Of a stretch of DNA of 64,000 nucleotides, positions 32,401 through 41,200 are shown piece by piece (the stretch's first letter is position 1; each line of letters starts with the position of its first letter). The DNA lies in NCBI RefSeq assembly GCF_000365145.1, contig NW_008481809.1, positions 3,213,630 through 3,277,629 of the forward strand, read 5' to 3'. Under the pieces are notes generated by a model. That model was not told the DNA's origin and did no database searches. It worked only from the letters and a program-made list of their open reading frames with translations. This DNA is from Cyphellophora europaea CBS 101466 (Eukaryota; Ascomycota; Eurotiomycetes; Chaetothyriales; Cyphellophoraceae). A program made the position numbers and the translations under genes.

Positions 32401-33157
32401 TCCTGACGAATCAACCAGCGGCGATCGAAGCGAAAGTGCTACGCCAGGTGTTGATGTCCAGAAACGCCGACGTTCAACACCAAACAGTGCGTCGCTCGAA
32501 GAAGACATTGACTGGCTGTCGATGCCAGGACCAGTCCTGCATTCTACAAAGGTCATTGCCGCCATCGACAAGATGGAGAAGTGGTTCGAAGCCGACCCGG
32601 AGACCAAAGTTCTGGTATTCTCTCAGTGGCGCGCTTTGATCAAGATCTTCATGCTTGTCTGCCGGGAGAAGAAGTGGGGTCAAGCTGCATTCCATGGCGC
32701 TTTGAGCTTTGAAGCGCGCGATGCCGCGATCCAGAAGTTCTCTACGGACCCGAAGTGCAAAGTGCTGATTGCAGCAATGAAGGCTGGTGGGGTCGGGCTG
32801 AATCTCACAGCGGCCAACAAGGTCATTCTGATCGACCTCTGGTGGAACAGTGCGATGGAGACGCAGGCATTCTGCCGTGCCTTCCGCATCGGTCAGGAGC
32901 GTGAGGTGGAAATCGTGCGTCTGATCATCAAGAACACGATTGATACCAAGATGATTGCGATGCAGAGACGAAAGGATGCCGAGATTGCTGCGGTGATGGA
33001 CAGTAAGAACCGCGAAGCCGCTTTCACTTCCAAGGAGCTGCTAGCTTTGTTTGGGATCGGAGACGGCGATGATGACGACGATGATGGGCAGGGCGGTGAT
33101 GCGAATGGCTTCATTTTTCCGGAGGATGTCCCTGCTGGAGCTGAGGAGGATGAGTGA
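29456..33157 (+). CDS. SNF2-family ATPase with embedded RING finger (Rad5/Rad16/Uls1 type)
   Basis: A single exon of 1233 codons. The SNF2 N-lobe begins near residue 520 (GGLLADEMGLGKTIMS, Walker A), with the Walker B box DEAQQIKNH near 661. A C3HC4 RING finger (CHFC...CGHVYCYAC...CTEC) lies at about 928-980, between the lobes. The C-lobe follows (LVFSQW near 1050; GGVGLNLTAANKVILIDLWWN; RAFRIGQERE near 1142). This order defines the Rad5/Rad16/HLTF/Uls1 group of DNA translocases that also act as ubiquitin ligases. No HIRAN domain is visible. The N-terminal 300 residues are acidic and disordered and include VFVDLT (105-110) next to a run of Asp, resembling a SUMO-interacting motif. The frame extends up to a GTG at 29414; the first ATG is 29456, and 29498 (MPPTKDP) is an equally good start. 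Confidence 0.92.
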   Translation: MSRISITLSSTPEAMPPTKDPQDIVEAISMGSSPNPIPQQPTTSISNEVPQHTTPFNPDEDSSLTEQQPRAPKSPIMDLAQPSPNPDESASAENLSDSARPSAPVFVDLTAESDDDDDAPMTTAPFSMAVEAVKVELNPEPLKDVDMDLDPTMPDSLQLDEDAFSSMPVRESIEETSAKGAPGEALADEQELDMVNMLQSFEKNTAIIAAHADHPSIDLDDDDSDEEDAHATAAFADIKEAYDAKRAAGTATLEDRIEFTKRQGKELDRRQLRKEKQDYREQEFREEHAMFIPETAVRQHTGSPDDSDAYIVSSRTLDLEEQHNTGGYREISEIEAKGESDNDTQQEYDEDEDEDQGTGVRPNSKRGRGGSSRSHRKPATTKKLKGASHKPKNSTRGGSGRGRGRGRKSYVPRSLFNMTSLLPYNIITQANENAEAEAQPGFKSHRRKDALAELIASLPVEEQRKYKDDEDELRECLKQFRTYQSIVQEKGKFRLREMKTSLHNFQVVGAANMRFRERQGDPFGGLLADEMGLGKTIMSIANIIDGRPDDEEQLRATLIVAPNAILTQWMHQITQHSGNNYPKNYTIFKSRNLAGLGYDPVAMLGSFDIVITSYSELLKSMPKKLYPAWLTTPAAKEKWWEDHFQATKGILHQVKWRRIILDEAQQIKNHESRTSESAWRLSGKYRWAITGTPVLNSIEEFYAFFRFLKVKNTGDFTLWKDNYCKKGSAAALKRLNTLLQKFMIRRTHQDKMFGKPIVQLPRVTQSDLYLDFNPIEKAVYEIVRERFVAKINGFAKSGTINKNYTFIFVLLLRLRQLTANILLIQKTLKDLLERPDLKKLWALTESSDPELAAAGGGGLLLGLQEGLRNLGPSDRANEGGTTLSSVQRMDESVSTNDVSGAATHRFQKYLQSMLDQGKSDNANREALCHFCSQPPENRCITPCGHVYCYACLMELSHTARAQHETMVRCTECGTRFNKIEAFPDESTSGDRSESATPGVDVQKRRRSTPNSASLEEDIDWLSMPGPVLHSTKVIAAIDKMEKWFEADPETKVLVFSQWRALIKIFMLVCREKKWGQAAFHGALSFEARDAAIQKFSTDPKCKVLIAAMKAGGVGLNLTAANKVILIDLWWNSAMETQAFCRAFRIGQEREVEIVRLIIKNTIDTKMIAMQRRKDAEIAAVMDSKNREAAFTSKELLALFGIGDGDDDDDDGQGGDANGFIFPEDVPAGAEEDE

Positions 33158-33734
33158 AACTTTCCAAGGAGAGATACGTCGCCATATGCTCTGGCAATGG
33201 AAGTATGGCACACGATGACAAGTGATTGTCGGTCTGGAAGTCCGGCTATTCCAATGCTCACTAGCACACGAGCTGAGAGCCACGCGGGTCCTGCCAGATA
33301 TCGCGCCGAGACGATAGATGAGATGCACGCGATTTAGCATACATAAAACAGATCTTTAGCTAGCATACAAAGTCTGTACGCGCTTCAAGCACCGTTTCCT
33401 TTTCGACTCATGCGCCTCATAAATCACATTTGTCCACCGGCGGCTATTATCCGCCAAGTGGCTGAGTGGCCGAGTGGTTAACATGCAAGCGCCGCGGATG
33501 AAAGTTGTGTGCTTTCCCAAAGCGGCATGTCTCCTGCCGTGTACGGTAGGTATCCCCCTTCTGATCCCCCATCCACATCCTATCAAGGCTCGAGTCGACT
33601 CTTCCGGTACTACTGTACGATTGCAAACGGTTGCCGGCGCATCGACCACACCGAGGGGGCGGCCATCGACATCGAGATCATGACAGCTGGGTAGGTTGAA
33701 AGGGAAAAAAAGACGGCACAACATTAACCGTACT

Positions 33735-33746
33735 CCCCCCCCCCCC
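33735..33746 (+). repeat. Poly-C tract (12 C)
   Basis: A run of 12 consecutive C bases, in the convergent intergenic region. Length may be unreliable in the assembly. Confidence 0.8.
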
Positions 33747-33843
33747 AATTCATCTTCCATCTCCCCCTCTGTCGCGGTATGGAGCGCGACACCGTACCGT
33801 ACAATGACAGACTACTCGAAGGGGAGTTCAGAGAGCACACACA

Positions 33844-33864
33844 GTAAAAAGTAAAAAGTAAAAA
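33844..33864 (+). repeat. GTAAAAA x3 tandem repeat
   Basis: Three perfect head-to-tail copies of a 7-base unit, in probable 3' UTR sequence. No function inferred. Confidence 0.8.
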
Positions 33865-34545
33865 GTCAGGTAAGATCTCCAAGAGCCTGTGACAGTGATA
33901 GGTACAGTGGTAGCAACACACAAGAGAGAAATTCGATTCAATTCGATTTATTAATTAATTCATTTCATTTCACTTTCCATCTAAAGAAAAAAGCCCTCGT
34001 CTAGCACCACTGTCCACGCTGGCCAGCCCACCCGACCAAACGATACAAACATCTTTCCGTTTCCATCGCATCCCTCCTGTCCTGACTTGTAGAACATAGA
34101 AAAAAAGGAGGGGGTATCATGCATGCTACATATGTTGTAAAGGACGACCGACGCCCGCTGTGTGAATAAACCCCAAACCCGACTTTTCCTCCTTGCGAAC
34201 TTCTTCTTCGACCCGGGCGCTGCTGCAGCTTTTGCTTGCTGCTTCCTCTTCCCATCTTCCATTGCTTTTCTCATTCTATTGCTGTCTGTGCCGCAAATTC
34301 AAAAGCATTCCATTGTATTCAATCCATCGAGCAATCCTCCGGATTCCTCTGATCTAACCTATTCTTGTCCCTCAGCTGGACCTTCAAGCCACTACGTCTT
34401 TTCACTAACCGTTGAGTCATTATCGTGGTTCGAATAGTCCAACCAGAGCTCTTCCTCTGAAGCTTCTTCTCAGGCTCCCTGTGAGACTCCCCCAGGTCCG
34501 CGTAGCAGCAGAGGAAGCCCCTGGTCTATGATCGATACTCGGACT

Positions 34546-37500
34546 CTATCCGCCCAAGGTCTTGATGGCTGCGCGCCGTCGCTCGAGGAGATCCTGTCGG
34601 CGTATTTTCCGGCCAAGGGCTTCGCTCGCCTGTACCAAGGCGTCCACGGTTACCGCGTGATCTGTGACATTGTGGTTGAGGTAAGTGTACACTTCCGCAG
34701 GACTGTCGAGTGCCATGATTTCATTCTGATTCAGATAAAGGAGACTGAGCGCGATTTGGAAGAGAAATGGAGAAGAGGTGCCATCGTGCGCGCCAGGCTC
34801 CTGTGCTTTCGCGTTGCGATTTGCAGGATCTGTCGAAGCGGTAGGCGTTGGGGGCGCCGAGGAGCCATTGAGTCCCAAAGATGGAAAGTCCACCGCCACC
34901 GCAAGGCTCGCGCGATTTGATTCGTTAAAGTTCGGCATGGCCTCGGTCGAGTGTAAGGTCAAGACGATATCCCAGATCCGATAGAGAGCTTCACCGCCCG
35001 TGAGAACCCCAGCGTACAGGGAGAGGAACCAGTGGAAAGTGCATGCTTCGAGCTCCACTCCCAGTTCTTCGAGTTTTGCGGAAAGAGAAGGTAAAAGCTG
35101 GGTGACATATTCGCGGAGCACAATCTGATCGGCACGAGCGGTGAGCAGGCTGCCAGAGAAGTATCCTGAAGGTAAGATGGTGTCGATCACCGCGACGAGC
35201 AACCAAAAGCAGTCTTCGGGGGTGGCGCAGATGAGGAGTAGAGAAGCAGTGATGAGGTTCATGCCTTGGCAGTATCCAATAGAAGGATTGTGTAGGGAAT
35301 ATGCGCGTAGGACTTCCTCTAGACGTCTGACACCGGGCCCGGTCTGGAAGAAAACATTGTCGGTAAGAGTGCGCCTGATATCGGCCTTGATCTGAACGTC
35401 GATATCTGGATCAATGTCACTACCTTGGTCGGAACGTAGCACAAGGTCTTCGTAATAGCCTGGCAAGCGGCTGCCGGTGGCACCAGAACATTCGGCCCAG
35501 ACCTTAGGTCGCAAGGTCACCGGAATTCCTGCCAGGACCAGCGATTTGAAGTGCGTATACTTGGCACGCTGGTTTGCTGAACGACCCAGCGTAGCAATGC
35601 CAATGAGTTCACCGTCGAGCAGGTCAGCTTCTGGTGCGTTCTTCGACGCCGGATCGGCGTTGCTAGCTCGTTCGGCGCGGACTAGACGCAAAAAGTTGTT
35701 CCATTTGACTACTCTTTCTGACTGCAGAGAGTCGTGAAGCTCATTCAATTGATCCAACAGTAATCGCGCAGGCGTGGCATCATTACTTGGCTCGGCATCG
35801 TCCTCAACAGCGGACCCTCCAGAGGTGGCGTTAATTGGGGTGGATTGTGGCTGCGAGACGGTCCTATTCGCTGGCATGAGGCCTCCTTCACCGGCAGAAA
35901 CGACAGCGCCGGGCTGCTTAGGTGGCGACAGAGTATCGGAAGGATCAAACGTGCCGACGGTGACGACTGCACCAGCCGACGGTGTATGCGAGAGTAGCTC
36001 TTTCGGGCGACCGACATAGTATGCCGGTTTCAGGTAATCCTGCCACGACTTCTTGGGTCCTTCTTCGTCAACAGACACCGGCGTGGATGACCGCGCGATA
36101 GGATCCTTGGACGGCATGCTATCAACGGATCTGATGCTGTTAACTTCAGCACTCATCTGATTCTTCTTGTGCTTTGGTAGTTGTAGAGACTGTCGTTTGC
36201 GCCGCCTCTGATCGTAGATGAAGCCAAAGCGATCTGTGAGGAGACCTGTAGCATCCATGTTGTTGACCGTCATTGTCGGTGGCAGAGTTGCCGGCTCCAA
36301 CACGCTGTCCATCTCCACAGTGAGCGGTAAGCTCGTATTTGAGTCTTTGCGGGTGTGATTCGGACTGCTTGAGAGTCTCACTGGGGTTGGGCCCCGTCTT
36401 CCAGCTGGGCGAGATTTCAATGTCGCACTGTGGCTGGGACCTGGCCGGTTAGGTGCTTGTTGCGGATTCGTCGATGTCGTTGATAATTTCGAGAGTGCCG
36501 ACTCTGCCTCGCTGGGGGACTTCTGCGCTACTTGCTCAAGTGTTGACGACGCTCTTGCGCGAGTCGTACCCTTTCCGCCAAATATCTGCGTCCATGAACG
36601 AGATGACTGGGTAGACTTGACGCTTACTTCATCCGCGGCCTTTGCCTTTCGGACCGGTTTAGAACCACCAATAAAGTAGCTGGTCGACTGCGATGGAGGG
36701 GTGAAGATGCTCTGGAGTCCAGACGCTTTGCTGGAAGCAGAGTTGGAAGGTTTAGGTCGAACAGTCTGGTCGAGATCTTGACTCTTGTCACTGAGAAGAC
36801 TGCTGGTAAGGCTGCTCTGGCGACTTGATGTTGCGCTTGCTTTGGCAGAGCTCTTACGCGCCGCCGGGAACTGTTGGGGTACGGGAATAGGCATTCCCAT
36901 TTCGTTTAGCGCTTGAGGTGATGTAGTGGTAATATCTGTATCCATTGCTTCATTCACCAAGCTGTCGAAATTAGTGCCGCTGCTCTGGCCGACGTTGTTC
37001 GAGTTTTCGGCATGTTCAAGGTTGAGCAACCGCCTTTCGATTTCGGTGGTGGGCACATCTGCCTCTCGGAGAATGCGTTTCAGCTCGCGTTCTCGATTAT
37101 CTGCTCTAACTCTCAAAGCAGATATCTCTGCGTCCCTCTGCGCCAGGTCTGCAGCATACTGCCGGATCAACTTGACGGCCCCCGTTCTTGCAATGAGTCT
37201 CTTGATATGGTCGTCGTTCGACAAATGCAGCGAGCCCGGAATATCTAGCGACGATCGAGGCGAGTCATCAAAAAGAGCCTTGCCACCAAGGCCAGGAGAT
37301 GCACTCGTCAGACCTGCAAGGGTTGCCTTCCGATCTCTTGCTTTTTGAGAAGTCGTCCGCGTGACTTTTGGCAGGGTCTCATGGTGGCCAGACTCTGGTG
37401 TTGGACCTTGTTCTGGGTCGAATGATGGAAATGAGGTAAGAGAAGGGTCTTCTGCTCTGAGGGAAGTGGTCGAAGTCTTTGAGCCGGCCCGCTTTGGTCG

Positions 37501-37593
37501 GTCCCGAAGGGTTCTTGCTCTCTTACTGTCGCTCGAGGCATGGGAGGTCTGGGAGGACGAGCGCCTGGAGAGGTTGCTCCCATTGTCGGACAT
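34546..37593 (-). CDS. TBC-domain Rab GTPase-activating protein
   Basis: A single exon encodes 1015 residues. The TBC domain starts near 688 (GIPVTLRPKVWAECSG). It carries both dual-finger motifs: IKADIRRT (IxxDxxR) and SIGYCQGMN (YxQ). Further landmarks are CFWLLVAVIDTILPSGYFS, FHWFLSLYAGVL and YRIWDIVL. It ends near 960 with LLYLNQNEIMAL, after a low-complexity insertion of about 50 residues rich in Ala, Ser and Pro. Intact Arg and Gln fingers predict real GAP activity on a Rab GTPase; which Rab is unknown. The N-terminal two thirds are Ser/Thr-rich and probably disordered, apart from a short coiled coil near 145-200. No GRAM or PH domain was seen. The ATG at 37593 is the first in frame. 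It is divergent from VPS15 across 677 bases. Confidence 0.92.
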   Translation of the reverse strand: MSDNGSNLSRRSSSQTSHASSDSKRARTLRDRPKRAGSKTSTTSLRAEDPSLTSFPSFDPEQGPTPESGHHETLPKVTRTTSQKARDRKATLAGLTSASPGLGGKALFDDSPRSSLDIPGSLHLSNDDHIKRLIARTGAVKLIRQYAADLAQRDAEISALRVRADNRERELKRILREADVPTTEIERRLLNLEHAENSNNVGQSSGTNFDSLVNEAMDTDITTTSPQALNEMGMPIPVPQQFPAARKSSAKASATSSRQSSLTSSLLSDKSQDLDQTVRPKPSNSASSKASGLQSIFTPPSQSTSYFIGGSKPVRKAKAADEVSVKSTQSSRSWTQIFGGKGTTRARASSTLEQVAQKSPSEAESALSKLSTTSTNPQQAPNRPGPSHSATLKSRPAGRRGPTPVRLSSSPNHTRKDSNTSLPLTVEMDSVLEPATLPPTMTVNNMDATGLLTDRFGFIYDQRRRKRQSLQLPKHKKNQMSAEVNSIRSVDSMPSKDPIARSSTPVSVDEEGPKKSWQDYLKPAYYVGRPKELLSHTPSAGAVVTVGTFDPSDTLSPPKQPGAVVSAGEGGLMPANRTVSQPQSTPINATSGGSAVEDDAEPSNDATPARLLLDQLNELHDSLQSERVVKWNNFLRLVRAERASNADPASKNAPEADLLDGELIGIATLGRSANQRAKYTHFKSLVLAGIPVTLRPKVWAECSGATGSRLPGYYEDLVLRSDQGSDIDPDIDVQIKADIRRTLTDNVFFQTGPGVRRLEEVLRAYSLHNPSIGYCQGMNLITASLLLICATPEDCFWLLVAVIDTILPSGYFSGSLLTARADQIVLREYVTQLLPSLSAKLEELGVELEACTFHWFLSLYAGVLTGGEALYRIWDIVLTLHSTEAMPNFNESNRASLAVAVDFPSLGLNGSSAPPTPTASTDPANRNAKAQEPGAHDGTSSPFLFQIALSLLYLNQNEIMALDSPAEVYTYLNHNVTDHAVTVDALVQASEALGRKIRRQDLLERRRAAIKTLGG

Positions 37594-38270
37594 AGTGCGG
37601 CAGTATCGCGCGTGGTGACGGGAAGGGCACGCGACAGTTTTAGCCAGCTGCTGCAGGCATCACTGGTTTCAGATGTAAGACGTTGCAGTGGGTTGTTGTC
37701 CCGTTGATGTCACAGGATACGGAGGCGTTGGAGCCGACGAACAGACTACCTGGTCGCATCGATGTGCGAGGCGAGACCGCGTCTCGGATCAGGATCCCTG
37801 AATAAAGCAGTTAGCCACGAGCGTCACCGAAGTCTCACTCTCGGTCGCTACGTGGCTTGAGCATTCTTGTGGCAGCAATGCGGCCAGTCATGTCGTGCGT
37901 CATCTGCGCCGTTGCCAGTGGAGTCTTGCCTTGCAGCTACGGTGGCCCGTACCGCTGATCACCGACATCGTTGTCGCCTGATCGGCAACGACCATCATCG
38001 TCTGTGAAACATCAATATCTGGTTACCGATTCTGTATTAACAAGAGCGAAAGATCAATTAGCGAGGTCCGTGGGAAGGGTGTCTCTGGCCTTGAACAGGT
38101 CCCTGCATGGAACATTTCCGGCCATGCCTTCCTCCCACAGTTCTCCACGTCTTGGTATCTACGCCAGTTAAGCGGTCTCGAGCCTGTCTTCGGGCAAGAG
38201 GCAACCGCTGACATCCAACCGTCATCGTCCGATCCAACCACTCGACTGGGACTTATCGCTGTCCGCCATC
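37594..38270. promoter_or_regulatory. Divergent promoter region, TBC protein / VPS15
   Basis: A 677-base region between divergent start codons, expected to hold both promoters. I see no TATA box, long repeat or credible gene. Confidence 0.45.
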
Positions 38271-41200
38271 ATGGGGCAAGGTTATTCAATGACCACCCTG
38301 TCGGCGGCATCGGCCACTATCGATGTTCCCGAGCTGGCCGACCTCGCATACGACAGAACACTGGCGCCTGCACGCTTCATGAAAAGTGTCCGTGCGCGCG
38401 GTGAGAATGGTTATGTCTACGTCAGAGCTTTCATGAAGCCACATCCCAATTTTGACGTCCAACGATACATCAAGCGGATCAGGGAAGAACGCAATGCCTT
38501 GGCTGACATTCCGAACGCACTTGGCTATCAGCGCATTGTCGAAGTGGCTACTGGAGGTTTTCTGGTTCGCCAGTACGTCTTCAGCTCGTCCTGGGATCGT
38601 GTGAGCACCAGGCCATTCCTGGAGGACATCGAGAAGAAGTGGCTGGCGTACCAATTACTCTGCGCCGTGAGAGACAGTCATGCTCGTGATATTTACCATG
38701 GCGATATCAAGTCCGAAAACGTCTTGGTCACCTCATGGAACTGGTTGTATCTTACCGACTTCAGTTCATGCTTCAAACCAACCACACTACCGGAAGATAA
38801 TCCAGCCGACTTTTCTTTTTACTTCGATACTTCGGGCAGACGTACTTGCTACATCGCCCCCGAACGGTTCACAACTAGCGCGGATGAAGAGCCTCGTCAT
38901 GAACTCAATTGGGCAATGGACATGTTCAGTGTCGGTTGTGTGATAGCTGAGATCTTCCTTGAGAGTCCTATCTTCTCCCTCAGCCAAATTTTCAAGTATC
39001 GGTCCGGCGACTATAGTCCGGAGCACACACATGTGAATAAGATCGTGGACAGCGACGTCCGAGATATGGTTTTGAACTTGATCGACCTTGACCCGGAGAA
39101 GAGATATAACGCTGATCAGCACCTGTCGTTCTACAAAGGGAGGATCTTTCCAGAGTACTTTGAGAGTTTTCTCCATCAGTATGTTCTAGACTTGACCGAG
39201 TCAACCAACGCCCAGCACGAGTACGGCCTAGACGCGAGCAATCTTCTGGAGTCAGACGAGAAGATCGACCGTGTGTGGCAAGATTTCGACAAGATTTCGT
39301 ACTTTTTGGAGTACGACTCCGGGACCAAGTTGTCGAAAAGACCTGGCGAGTACACTGGTCAGCGCCGCCCAAAGAAGGTACGAGCTACCGATGCCAGTCC
39401 ACACGACGGCACGCTCATTTTCTTGACCGTCGTGTCCGCCAGCATTCGCTGCAGCATGAAGGCATCGTCTCGGCTGAAAGCCTGCGATCTGCTGGTCGCA
39501 TTCGCCGAGCGCCTCCCGGATGAGATCAAACTTGACAGAGTCGTTCCATATATTGTCACTCTGTTGACTGATGAATCGGACATAGTTCAGGCCTCGGCCG
39601 TTCGCGCCCTATCAACAATCTTCGAGATGGTCGAGGTGGTATCTCCAATCAATGCCTTCATCTTCCCGGAATACATCTTCCCGCGGTTGAAGATCTTGGC
39701 TAGATCACGGTCCACATTGGTCCGAGCGGCTTATGCATCCTGTCTAGCATCACTGGCCTTGAGTTCGGCTCGAATCCTCGACATGGTGCAAGCAATCCGT
39801 GCGGACGGCCGGTTGCCCGCTCTCAATGATGCTGAATGGACACCATCTACTTCTTTCCACGCTTTGTACGATCCGAGCAAGGAAGAGCTTGTCAAACATT
39901 TCGAAGATGCCACGGTCGCGCTCATCACCGATGACGAAGCTACCGTCAAACGAGCGCTTTTGGGTTCCGTGTCGAGCCTGTGTGTTTTCTTCGGAAGCGC
40001 AAAGGCCAATGATGTGATCTTGACCCATCTCAATACATACCTCAATGAGAAGGATTGGATACTGAAGTGCTCCTTCTTCGATGCTCTGGTCGGGATCGCT
40101 TCCTACGTGGGTACCTCAAGCTTGGAGAAGTTTATTCTGCCGATAATGGTTGGGTCTCTCACGGATCCCGAAGGTTTCGTCGTCGAAAAGGTGTTCCGTT
40201 CTCTGGCTCGTATGGCAGATTTGGGCTTGATGCAGAAGTCCACCGTGTGGGAGCTTGTTGCAATGTCCGCTCGCTTCCTGGTGCATCCGAGTATTTGGAT
40301 CCGCGAGAGTGCAGTTCAATTCATCGTTCTTTGCTCAAGATACACGCCCGAGGCCGACAAATACTGCATTATACTACCCATCTTGCAGTCCTTCCTCAAG
40401 ACTCCCATGATTGATTTTTCGGAAGCGCAGTTGCTCGACCACCTCAAGAAGCCACTGCCGCGGAGCGTCTTTCAACAGGCTGAGCTTTGGGCGGAAAAGA
40501 AATCAAGGAGCCTGTTCTGGACGGCAGCAAGTCGGGATGGAGCCTTTGTGTTATCCGAGCAGGATGCTGCACAGAGCCCAGTCAACTTTACGAAGCGTCC
40601 ACCGATGCGAATTCCGCCGTCCCAGAAGGACAAAGATGACCAGTCGTCATTGGAGACACTCAAGAATGTCGGCATGACTCCGGAGGACGAAATGAAGCTC
40701 TTGGCTCTACGCGAATACATCCTACGAACCACAACGACGCGGAACTCCGGGCCATCAGCCGACGAACAGTCCCAGTTGAAAGATATAATTTCCCTCCATA
40801 CGCTCGGCGTACGAACACAGAATATCTTATTTGATCTCAGTAATCCGGTCCGGCCGAGGGATCCAAAAAGACCACCAGCGCAACGCTCACGATCAAACTA
40901 TGATTCCCACCATACACTCGCAGACGCTTTGCTCGATGCATCGACTACGATTGGCGGTCCTCCGTCCCGGCAATCCACCCAAGCTGGTACACCAATAGAG
41001 TCAACTCAGCCACTAGACATCAGGGGCAGAAATCCTAGACAGAGACCAGAGATCAAAATCGACGGCTCTGACACTTCATCCCGAGAGGTCTCTACGAGCA
41101 ATAAACCGTCCTCTTCTGAGCTCGACAAGCTGTCTTTACGACGAGGAAAGCTCGAACTTCGACACAGAAATAGCGCAATGAGTCTCATGAAGAGGGACTC

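Larger units (their letters stand above)
33158..34545. other. Convergent intergenic region, SNF2-RING / TBC protein
   Basis: About 1.4 kb between two stop codons. It contains a tRNA-Ser-like 5' fragment near 33463-33482, a 12-base C run at 33735-33746, a three-copy 7-base tandem repeat at 33844-33864 and an A/T-rich patch at 33930-33975. Frames such as 33356-33760 and 34162-34437 have no family character. Most of it is probably 3' UTR. Confidence 0.45.
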
